Positions 1 through 8,900 of a stretch of DNA of 33,024 bases are shown here, one piece after another. The stretch comes from Myxococcales bacterium. GTDB lineage: Bacteria > Myxococcota_A > Polyangia > Haliangiales > Haliangiaceae. Made by a program: the position numbers and the translations under genes. Under the pieces are notes generated by a model. The model ran no database searches, was not told the origin of the DNA, and was given only the letters and a program-made list of their open reading frames with translations. The stretch is taken from positions 1 through 33,024 of the forward strand of contig CANKMW010000098.1 in the NCBI GenBank assembly GCA_947483555.1, written 5' to 3'. Every line of letters starts with the position of its first letter. Position 1 is the first letter of the stretch.

Positions 1-1357
<1,357 letters not shown>

Positions 1358-1373
1358 GGGTCGATCGATCGAT

Positions 1374-1402
1374 GTGCCGGCGACCTGGTCGGTCGCCGGC
1401 AC
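1374..1402 (-). promoter_or_regulatory. 12-bp perfect inverted repeat in the dnaX leader
   Basis: GTGCCGGCGACC (1374-1385) and its exact complement (1391-1402) flank a 5-base loop, 16 bases before the dnaX ATG and after the ffs terminator tract. A TATAAA hexamer on the minus strand (1408-1403) sits just upstream of the hairpin and could be a -10 element, in which case the hairpin would begin the dnaX mRNA. No T-run follows on the minus strand, so it is not a classical terminator for ffs. Its function is inferred only; control of dnaX translation or mRNA stability is possible. Confidence 0.5.
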
Positions 1403-1420
1403 TTTATAGCCTCTCGGCCC

Positions 1421-1430
1421 AAAAAAAGGT
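1421..1430 (-). terminator. T-tract terminating ffs
   Basis: Seven consecutive T residues on the minus strand (1427-1421) follow three bases after the closing stem of the SRP RNA. The RNA's own terminal helix plus this U-run would act as an intrinsic terminator. Confidence 0.6.
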
Positions 1431-1512
<82 letters not shown>

Positions 1513-1553
1513 ATAAAAGGGTCCCAGCTCGATCGTCGCTGGTCGCTGGAGGG

Positions 1554-1573
1554 CGCCGGGTCTGGGCCCGGCG
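1554..1573 (-). terminator. Hairpin after tRNA-Ser(GGA)
   Basis: A 7-bp perfect inverted repeat (CGCCGGG / CCCGGCG, 6-base loop) starts five bases beyond the end of tRNA-Ser(GGA). There is no U-run, so it may be a weak or Rho-assisted terminator or a barrier to 3' exonucleases during tRNA maturation. Confidence 0.35.
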
Positions 1574-1577
1574 TGGG

Positions 1578-1664
<87 letters not shown>

Positions 1665-1695
1665 AGATCGTTTCCCGAGGAGGGCAGAGGCACAG

Positions 1696-1778
1696 AGGAG
1701 GGGGGGAGATTCGAACTCCCGAGGCTTACGCCTACCTGCTTTCGAAACAGGCACCTTCGACCACTCGGACACCCCTCC
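1696..1778 (-). tRNA. tRNA-Ser (anticodon CGA)
   Basis: Cloverleaf with acceptor GGAGGGG/CCCCTCC, anticodon loop TTCGAAA in a CCTGT/GCAGG stem giving anticodon CGA (reads UCG), a class II variable arm (AGGCGTAAGCCT forms a clean hairpin) and T-arm GGGAGTTCGAATCTCCC. The base after the acceptor stem is T rather than the G seen in the other three serine tRNAs here. CCA is not encoded. Its 5' end is 15 bases after the tadA stop codon. Confidence 0.94.
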
Positions 1779-1793
1779 GGAGACAAGACGGAA

Positions 1794-2249
1794 TCAATGT
1801 GGTTCGCGGCGCAGCGCCGCGAAGAACTGCTTCAGCTCGGCGGCGCATTCGTCGGCGCGAACGCCGGCGATGACGTCGACACGATGGTTGAGCCGCGGAT
1901 CGGTACAGATCTGATAGAGCGACTCGACCGCACCAGCCTTCGGGTTGGTACATCCGAACACCAGCCGACGAACCCTCGCGTTGACGATGGCACCGGCACA
2001 CATCGGGCACGGTTCCTGGGTAACGACCAAGGTCGCGTCCACTCGCCAGTGACCAAGCAGCACCGCGGCGTCGCGGAGCGCTTCCACCTCGGCATGTGCG
2101 GTCGGGTCGCCACGCTGCTCGCGGCGGTTGTGCCCGCGACCGATCACGGTGCCGTCATCGTTCACGATGATCGCACCGACCGGCACGTCACCCGCGCTAC
2201 CAGCAAGCCTCGCCTCCTCGAGCGCGAGGCCCATCAACTCTTCGTACAT
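1794..2249 (-). CDS. tadA: tRNA adenosine(34) deaminase
   Basis: A zinc deaminase that converts A34 of tRNA-Arg(ACG) to inosine so that one tRNA reads CGU, CGC and CGA. At 151 aa it has normal family length. Seen: VPVGA substrate-side loop at residues 22-26, catalytic HAE at 52-54 (zinc His and proton-shuttling Glu), and PCPMC at 80-84 (zinc cysteines C81 and C84). The start is the ATG at 2249, because residues EELMGLALEEA match the N-terminal helix of the family. That ATG is only four bases after the mature end of tRNA-Arg(ACG), so no separate leader exists and any ribosome-binding site must overlap the tRNA acceptor stem. The gene is embedded in a tRNA transcription unit, with tRNA-Ser(CGA) starting 15 bases after its stop. 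Assignment is very secure; the unusual start context is seen directly. Confidence 0.97.
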   Translation of the reverse strand: MYEELMGLALEEARLAGSAGDVPVGAIIVNDDGTVIGRGHNRREQRGDPTAHAEVEALRDAAVLLGHWRVDATLVVTQEPCPMCAGAIVNARVRRLVFGCTNPKAGAVESLYQICTDPRLNHRVDVIAGVRADECAAELKQFFAALRREPH

Positions 2250-2253
2250 GCGG

Positions 2254-2326
<73 letters not shown>

Positions 2327-2354
2327 AAACGACAAACGACAAACGACAAACGAC
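2327..2354 (-). repeat. Four perfect 7-bp repeats abutting tRNA-Arg
   Basis: AAACGAC is repeated four times on the plus strand (GTCGTTT on the transcribed strand) and ends exactly at the first base of tRNA-Arg(ACG). It therefore forms the immediate 5' leader that RNase P would remove. It is AT-richer than the surroundings. Confidence 0.95.
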
Positions 2355-2380
2355 GTGGCCAACCTTGCGAGCCAAACTAG

Positions 2381-2471
<91 letters not shown>

Positions 2472-2518
2472 ATGGGCCTATGGCAAGACGACGATCGAGC
2501 TATTCGGTTGTCAGCCTT

Positions 2519-2602
<84 letters not shown>

Positions 2603-2624
2603 GGGAACCCCAGAGGTTGCGCGC

Positions 2625-2652
2625 AGTATATGGATGGCCCCCCTCTTGTAAA
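2625..2652 (-). promoter_or_regulatory. Sigma70-type promoter of the tRNA cluster
   Basis: On the minus strand, TTTACA (2652-2647), a 16-base spacer and TATACT (2630-2625) match the housekeeping consensus well. The -35 begins four bases after the serS stop codon, and the predicted start is about 15 bases before tRNA-Ser(UGA). The RNA genes can therefore be transcribed independently of serS. Confidence 0.75.
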
Positions 2653-2655
2653 GGA

Positions 2656-3957
2656 TCATCCGGTCGGTTTTTGAGCTGGCGAAATACGTTCCACCCCGCC
2701 GACATACGGGCGCAACGCCGGGGGAATGACGACCGAGCCGTCCGCGGCCTGGTACTGCTCGAGGATCGCCACCAGGGTCCGACCCACCGCGAGCCCCGAC
2801 CCGTTGAGGGTGTGGGTCGGCCGTGGCTTGTCGCCCGCCGCCGGCCGGTAGCGAATCTTGGCTCGCCGCGCCTGGTAGTCCTCGAAGTTGGAACATGACG
2901 AGATCTCGCGGAAGGCGCCCTGCCCTGGCAGCCAGACCTCGAGGTCGTAGGTCTTGGCGGCGGTGGCGCTGAGATCGGCGGTGCACAAGGTGACGACGCG
3001 GTAATGCAGGCCGAGGCCTTGCAGCACCGCTTCAGCCTGCGCGCGCAACGTCTCGAGCTCGTCGTAGCTGGTCTCCGGCGTGACGAACTTCACCAGCTCG
3101 ACCTTGTCGAACTGATGCTGGCGAATGAGTCCGCGGGTGTCCTTGCCGGCGGAGCCAGCCTCGGCGCGAAAGCACGGCGCGTAGGCGCAGTACCGACGCG
3201 GCAGCTCACCGGGCTCGAAGATGTGATCGGCGTGGAGGTTGGTGACCTGGACCTCCGCGGTCGGCGACAGGAACAGATCGTGGTCCGGAAGCTGCTCCGC
3301 GCTCGGCGGTGTATGGGGCGCCAGCCGGAACAGGTCGGCTTCGAACTTGGGCAGCTGGCCGGTGCCGCGCAGCGCCGAGCGACGCACCAGCGCCGGCGGC
3401 CACACCTCGTCGTAGCCGGCGCCGGTGTGCAGATCGATCATGTAATTGATGAGCGCGCGGGTGAGCTTGGCGCCCCAGCCGCGCAGGACGGTGAAGCGCG
3501 CCCCGGCCAGCTTCGCGCCGGCGTCGAAATCGAGGATGCCCAGCCCGACGCCGAGGTCGTGATGATCCCTGGCGACGAACCCGAGCGCCGGTGCCGTGCC
3601 CCACACCTGCTCGACGCGGTTGTCGTCCCCCGACCGTCCGTCGGGGACCGAGGCGTGGGGGGCGTTGGGGAGGGAGAGCAGCAGCTCTTCGCATTCCTGC
3701 TGCAGCGCCTCGTGGGCGAGCTCGCTGGTCTTGATCCCCACCGAGAGCGCACGCAGGTCGTCACGGGCGGCGGCGAACTCGGGCGATTTCTTGTCGAGCT
3801 TCGACATGAGATCATTGGCGGCGTTGCGCTTCGCTCGCAGCCCATCGAGCTCGCCCTGGAGCCGCCGCCGCTCGGCGTCGTGCGCCCGCCAGGCATTGAC
3901 GATATTGTCGACGTTCGGGCGGCGACCCACGTCGGCCATGCGGTCCGGGTTGAGCAT
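2656..3957 (-). CDS. serS: Serine--tRNA ligase
   Basis: Class II synthetase that charges serine onto all tRNA-Ser species and, where present, tRNA-Sec. At 433 aa it has the usual length. Seen: an N-terminal coiled-coil tRNA-binding arm (about residues 25-95), the PTAEV serine-binding segment near 232-236, motif 2 around 261-283 (CFRAEAGSAGKDTRGLIRQ), and motif 3 around 384-400 (LNGSGLAVGRTLVAILE). The start at 3957 has GGAG nine bases upstream. The gene is followed within 60 bases by a promoter and then tRNA-Ser(UGA), and all four serine tRNAs are on the same strand within 2.4 kb. The N-terminus is slightly longer than typical bacterial forms, and Met7 is an alternative start. Divergent from the sigma-factor operon. 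Assignment is very secure. Confidence 0.98.
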   Translation of the reverse strand: MLNPDRMADVGRRPNVDNIVNAWRAHDAERRRLQGELDGLRAKRNAANDLMSKLDKKSPEFAAARDDLRALSVGIKTSELAHEALQQECEELLLSLPNAPHASVPDGRSGDDNRVEQVWGTAPALGFVARDHHDLGVGLGILDFDAGAKLAGARFTVLRGWGAKLTRALINYMIDLHTGAGYDEVWPPALVRRSALRGTGQLPKFEADLFRLAPHTPPSAEQLPDHDLFLSPTAEVQVTNLHADHIFEPGELPRRYCAYAPCFRAEAGSAGKDTRGLIRQHQFDKVELVKFVTPETSYDELETLRAQAEAVLQGLGLHYRVVTLCTADLSATAAKTYDLEVWLPGQGAFREISSCSNFEDYQARRAKIRYRPAAGDKPRPTHTLNGSGLAVGRTLVAILEQYQAADGSVVIPPALRPYVGGVERISPAQKPTG

Positions 3958-4101
3958 CGTAGAAACTCCAGCGATCGAAGCTAGTTGGACGTGCAGACTA
4001 CTGCCGCCTAACCCTCAGCGCAAGCCGCGGGTCAGATCGCGGTGGACGCGGTTCTGCCACGGTCGTGGATCATCGACGCCGGTGGCAGCCAGGCCGATGC
4101 C

Positions 4102-4722
4102 GTGACCGCCGCCGTCGACATCGACACGACGCTGGTGGCGCGCGCCCGCCGCGGCGACCGGGCGGCGTTCGACGATCTCGTCCGTCGACACCAGCGCGGA
4201 CTGTGGCAAGTCGTGCGCCGCTACGTCAAGAACGACGCCGACGCCGCCGACGTCATGCAACAGGCGTTCGTGCGCGCCTTCCGGGCCCTCGATCGCTTCC
4301 GCGGTGAGGCCAGCGTCCGGAGCTGGCTGTACCGGATCGGCATCAACGTCGCGCTCAACCACGTGCGCGACCGCGCCCGCGAGCAACCCAGCGCCACCGC
4401 CGGTGACGACCTGATGGTCGACGCCGTCGCGCCGGACGCCCTGATGGCGGCCGAACGGGCCCGGGCGCTGCGCGAGGCGGTGAGCGAGTTGCCGCCCAAG
4501 CAACGCATGGTGCTCGAGTTGCGCGTGTTCGACGACCTGCCGTTCCGCGAGGTCGCCGCGCTCGCCGACTGCACCGAGAACGCGGCCAAGGTCAGCTTCC
4601 ACTACGCCGTCAAGCGCTTGCGCGAGCTGTTGCGCGGTGGCGCGGTGGCCGACGACCAGGCATCCTCCTCGGTGCGACACGAGCTCGACAAGCCCGGGGA
4701 CAAGCCCGAGGACGCCCCATGA
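4102..4722 (+). CDS. ECF-type RNA polymerase sigma factor
   Basis: An alternative sigma factor of the sigma70 family carrying only regions 2 and 4. Counting from the GTG at 4102, region 2 spans about residues 18-90 (DDLVRRHQRGL, then DAADVMQQAFVRAFRALDRFRG and SWLYRIGINVALNHVR) and region 4 about 125-175 (LPPKQRMVLELRVFDDLPFREVAAL, then TENAAKVSFHYAVKRLR). I prefer this start because it places VARARRGD close to the N-terminus, as in the family; an in-frame GTG at 4042 would add 20 residues without similarity. The stop overlaps the next ATG (ATGA), so it is translationally coupled to a membrane protein with anti-sigma layout. The inducing signal is unknown. The third gene, Spy/CpxP-like, suggests envelope or metal stress. 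Confidence 0.92.
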   Translation: MTAAVDIDTTLVARARRGDRAAFDDLVRRHQRGLWQVVRRYVKNDADAADVMQQAFVRAFRALDRFRGEASVRSWLYRIGINVALNHVRDRAREQPSATAGDDLMVDAVAPDALMAAERARALREAVSELPPKQRMVLELRVFDDLPFREVAALADCTENAAKVSFHYAVKRLRELLRGGAVADDQASSSVRHELDKPGDKPEDAP

Positions 4723-5363
4723 CCGACGACCTCACTCCCGAGCAGCTGATCGAGATCTACGCCGACGACCCGGCGGTGCTCGACGCCGACGAACGCCGCG
4801 CCGTCGAGGCGCTGTGCGCGCGCGACCCGGGGGCGGCGCGGATGCTCGCCGAGTCGCGGGCCGCGCTGACCGTGTTGCGCGCCGCAGCCACGACGGGTGA
4901 ACCCGACTGGAGCCGCCTCGCCGCCGACATCGGTGTCGCCGTCGATGGTGCCGCGCGCAAGACCCGCCGCACCCGGACGTTCGGCCTGGCCGGCGCGGTC
5001 CTCGCGGCGGCTGCCGTGGCGACGCTGCTGGTGTGGCCCGCCGCGCGCCGCGGCGATCACGACCCGCGCGCCGGCGCCACCACCGATGCGGCGACGGGCA
5101 ACGCGGCAGTCGACGTCGGGCTGACCGACGAAGAGGTCGCGGCCGAGCTGGCGGTGCCCGACGATCTCGGCGGCATCACCGTCGACGACGACCTGATCGA
5201 CGAAGCCGCGGCGGCGCTGGCCGACGAGCACCTGGACCGCGACGGCGGCGACGACGGCGACGACGGCGACGACCAGCTGTTGCCCGATGGCACGTGGATC
5301 GACGACCTCTCCGACGACGAGCTCGACCGCGCGATCGCGTGGCTCGATGGGGAGGCGGGGTGA
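4719..5363 (+). CDS. Putative membrane anti-sigma factor
   Basis: A 214-residue protein with an N-terminal cytoplasmic domain (1-85), one transmembrane helix (about 88-107, FGLAGAVLAAAAVATLLVW) and an acidic outer domain containing a Gly/Asp run (about 173-182). The location directly behind an ECF sigma gene with a 4-bp overlap, together with the topology, makes it the likely cognate anti-sigma factor. It lacks the HxxxCxxC zinc motif of ZAS-type anti-sigmas (only one cysteine, C33, in the cytoplasmic part). The N-terminal segment LIEIYADDPAVLDADERRAVEALCARDPGAARML resembles the helical sigma-binding region of other anti-sigmas. Function is inferred from context, not from a recognised family signature. 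Confidence 0.75.
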   Translation: MTDDLTPEQLIEIYADDPAVLDADERRAVEALCARDPGAARMLAESRAALTVLRAAATTGEPDWSRLAADIGVAVDGAARKTRRTRTFGLAGAVLAAAAVATLLVWPAARRGDHDPRAGATTDAATGNAAVDVGLTDEEVAAELAVPDDLGGITVDDDLIDEAAAALADEHLDRDGGDDGDDGDDQLLPDGTWIDDLSDDELDRAIAWLDGEAG

Positions 5364-5956
5364 TGCGCGGCGCCGTGCGGATGATGACCTTCGGCCTGGC
5401 GCTCGCGCTGGCGACCGGGCCCGCGCCGACGACGGCCGGCGCCGATCCTGACCCCCGGGTCGCCCAGCGACCGGGCGCACCCAAGGACAAGCGCGACAAG
5501 GTGCGGCAGCGCATCCGGGTGATGCGCGCGCTGATCCTCGCCGAGGAGCTGCAACTGGACGAGGCCACCGCCGCCAAGCTGGCGCCGACCCTGAACCGCT
5601 TCGACGACGAGATGGCCAAGCTGCTGAGCGAGCGACAGTCCCTGCGCGCCGAGTTACACGACGCGCTCGAGGCCAGCGACGACAAGCGCCTGGTCACCGC
5701 GGTCGATCGGCTGGTCGCCAACCAGGACGCGCGCTGGGGCACGGAGCGCAAGCGTTTCGCGGACCTTCGCAAGGTGCTCACCGCGCGGCAGGCCGCACAG
5801 CTGCTCGACGTGCTGCCCGAGATCGACCGTCGCATCATGAAAGGCTTGCGCCCTCGTCTCGCCCCGCGGCGGCCGTCGGGACGGGGGCTGCGTGGGGGGC
5901 CGGGCGGGAGTCGACCCGCCGGACTATCCGGCGACGATCACGAGAACCCTTTCTGA
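5363..5956 (+). CDS. Spy/CpxP-like periplasmic protein
   Basis: A 197-residue secreted protein. The N-terminus MRGAVRMMTFGLALALATG followed by an AGA cleavage-like site is a signal peptide. The mature part is charged and alpha-helical, with the pattern of Spy/CpxP/ZraP relatives: RQRIRVMRALILAEELQLDEATAAKLAPTL and later LRKVLTARQAAQLLDVLPEI, the latter resembling the LTxxQ motif. Family members are periplasmic chaperones or stress sensors. The ATG at 5363 overlaps the anti-sigma stop (TGATG), so the three genes form one operon, and this protein could signal to the anti-sigma factor or be its output. The C-terminal 35 residues are Gly/Arg/Pro-rich and low in complexity. The first 57 bases have a near-identical copy far away at 15648-15704. 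Confidence 0.75.
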   Translation: MRGAVRMMTFGLALALATGPAPTTAGADPDPRVAQRPGAPKDKRDKVRQRIRVMRALILAEELQLDEATAAKLAPTLNRFDDEMAKLLSERQSLRAELHDALEASDDKRLVTAVDRLVANQDARWGTERKRFADLRKVLTARQAAQLLDVLPEIDRRIMKGLRPRLAPRRPSGRGLRGGPGGSRPAGLSGDDHENPF

Positions 5957-5983
5957 TACCGCGCGCCGCGCCGCGCGCCGCGC

Positions 5984-5989
5984 TATGAT
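5984..5989 (+). promoter_or_regulatory. Possible -10 element before the TPR gene
   Basis: TATGAT lies nine bases before the ATG at 5999 with no recognisable -35 and no Shine-Dalgarno, which would give a nearly leaderless mRNA. Weak evidence. Confidence 0.3.
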
Positions 5990-5998
5990 CGGGCGCAC

Positions 5999-8900
5999 AT
6001 GAAGGAGGTGGCCTGCGCCGTATGCGGCGCCGTGTACCGCTTCGCCCCTGCGGAGATCCCGCCGGCCGGCAAGACCCTCACGTGTGCCAAGTGCAAGGCC
6101 CGCGTGGTGGTGCCCGGCAGCGGTGCTCCATCGATGGCCGGGGGCGCGGGCGACGTGATCAGCCTCGCTGACATCCCGCCGCCGCGGCGGGTGCCGATGC
6201 CGACGTCCGGCTCAACGCGCGAGGCCGACGGGATCGACCTGCCGATGCCGTCGCTGTCGACGTCGGATCTCGGCCTCGACTTGCCGTTGCCCAAGGGCGT
6301 GTCGCGGCCGCCGGGAGATCCGCTCACGCTCGACAGCATCGATCTGCTCGCACCGGTTGGGCCCACCAGCCGTGGGGCGCGCGGAATCCCTGCCTTCGGA
6401 GACCCGCTGGACCTCATGCCGGACGCGGGGGTAAGCGATCTACCCGCGCCCAAGCGGCCCTCCGGCGCGGACCCGCATGCGCCCAAGCGGCCGTCGGACC
6501 CCGCCGACCTGCCCACGCCCAAGCGCAGCTCGGACATCGCCGATCTGCCCGCGCCCAAGCGCAGCTCGGACATTGCCGATCTGCCGGTACCCAAGCGCGC
6601 GAGCGGGCCCGGCGCATTCGAGATTCCGGATCTACCGGTGCCCAAGCGACCCTCCGCAAAGCCGCCAGCTCCACTTCCGGGCGGGCTGTTCGACGATCTG
6701 CCGGCGCCCAAGGGACCGGGTATCGGCGATCTGCCGGCGCCCAAGCGGCCGTCGGACATCCGCGACCTGCCGGCGCCCAAGCGGCCGTCGGACCCCGCCG
6801 ACCTGCCGGCGCCCAAGGGGTACTTCGACGATCTGCCGCAACCCCGGTCCGCGAGCTCGTCGACCTCGACCACCGACATTGCACCGAAAGGATACTTCCA
6901 GGATCTCCCGCAGTCGAAAGGCCCGTCGACGACCGCCGATGGCCTGGCGCCCAAAGGTTTCTTCGACGATTTGCCGGCGCCCAGGTCCCCGTCGGCACCG
7001 TCGAGCGGCTCGGGCGGCTCCGGCCATCGATCGGCTCACCTCGATCTGGACGGCCTCGATCTCGCACCACCCATGGATGGGGGTCTGGAGCTCGAGCCCG
7101 CGGTCGCTTCGGCGCGGCAGGAGCCGACCTCATTCCCGGCACCGCCATCGCCGCCGCCCACGCGCGCGGGTTCGACGACCGCCGTGCCGCCGCTCGAGCT
7201 GGGCGGCGATGTCGATTCCCTGGCCGGGCTCGATCTGCCGGCGCCCAGCCCCGTACTGCCGGCGTCCAGCCGCGGGGGCGTGGTCTCGTTCAGTGCACCG
7301 TCGAGCGCCGACATGGACCCAGGGCGTCCATCGAAGTCGGGGCTGGCTGACCTCGAGGTCGACACGTCGCGGCGCGAGTCGACCAGCAAGCCGGCGGCGC
7401 GCCCGGTGCGGGGCGCCGCCACGCCCGAGCCGGTCGCCCGCCTGTCGACCAAGACGCGGCGCCTGCTGCTGATCGCCGCGCTGGTGTTCGTCATCGGTGG
7501 CGCCGGCGGTTACTTCGTCTACCAGCGCTGGGACGCGCAGCAGCAGCGCGCCGCCAGCCTGCGCGAGTCCATCGAGGTCGCCCGGCGCGCGATGAGCGCC
7601 GGTGGAAAGAACAGCTGGACCCGGGCGGCCAACGCTGCCCGCCAGGTGCTCGCGCGCGACCCGCGGAACCCCGAGGGGCTCGGGCTCGCGGCCCAGGCGC
7701 TGCTGGCCGGCTACCTCGATGAGGGGACCGATCGCGAGGCCCGGCTGCTCGAAGCGCAGAAGCACATCGCCGCCGTCCCCGCCGGCGCCGGGCGCGCGGC
7801 GCCCGTCGATCGGGCGATGGCGCTCACGCTGCTCATCGACGGCGATCCCGAGGCCGCCATCGCCCGACTGCAACCGCTCGCGACCCGCAAGGACGGCGAC
7901 GCGGTGCTCTTCCTCGGCTGGGCCCAGCTCGCCGCCGGCCGCTGGGACGAAGCGATCGCGTCGTTCCGCGAGTCGATCACGCTGACACCCAATCGCAAGC
8001 TGTCGGCGAACTACGGCCTCGCCCGCGCGCTGCTCGGCAAGGGCGACCGTGCCGCCGCCCGCACCGCGTTCCTCGAGGTGATCGCCGCCGACAAGGAACA
8101 CGTCGGCGCGATGGTCGGCGAGACCGAGGCGATGCCGGCCAACGAGTTCGTGCAGCAGGAGGGCGCCCTGCTGGCGATCCTGCAACGCAAGGGCATCGAG
8201 ACCGCCGACGCCCGGGTGGTGTCGCGGGCCTGGACCCTCGCCGGCGACGACGCCCTCCGCGCGGGGCGGCTCGACTCCGCCCGCGAGCGCTACCGCAAGG
8301 CGCTGGCGATCGACGCCAGCGTCGATGCGATGGTGTCCATGACCGCGCTCGAGCTCCGCGATGGCCACCTCGATGACGCCGCCGCCCTGGTCGAAAAGGC
8401 CCTGGCGCTGGCGCCGTCGGACGTCGCCGCCAACCTGGTCGCCGCCCAGCTCGATATCAGGCGAAGTCGGCTGGTCGATGCCGCCCAGCGCGTCGCGGCG
8501 CTCCGGACCCGAACCCCGCCGCTGACCGGGTTGTCGCTGGGCCGACTCGATCTGCTCGACGGCATGCGCCTCGAGGCCGAAAAGCAGGATGACGCCGCGC
8601 TCAAGGCCTACGAGGCGGCCGGCAAGGTGCTCGGCGAGGACGAAGTGGAGCCGGCGATCGCGACCGCCATGCTGCTCGGCCGCATGGAGAAGGCGGCCCG
8701 CGACGGCGGCGAGGAGGCCAAGGCGGTGGAGCTGGCGGCGCGCGCCACCGAACGACTGGGTCGGCTGTCGGCGGCCGCCGAAGCCGATGCGGCGCTGGCG
8801 GTGACGCTCGGGGTCGCCTACCTGGCCGCCGGCGCCTCCGCCGAGAGCGAGGCCTGGCTACGCAAGGCCGTCGCCCGGCGGCCCGGCGACGTCGAAGCCA

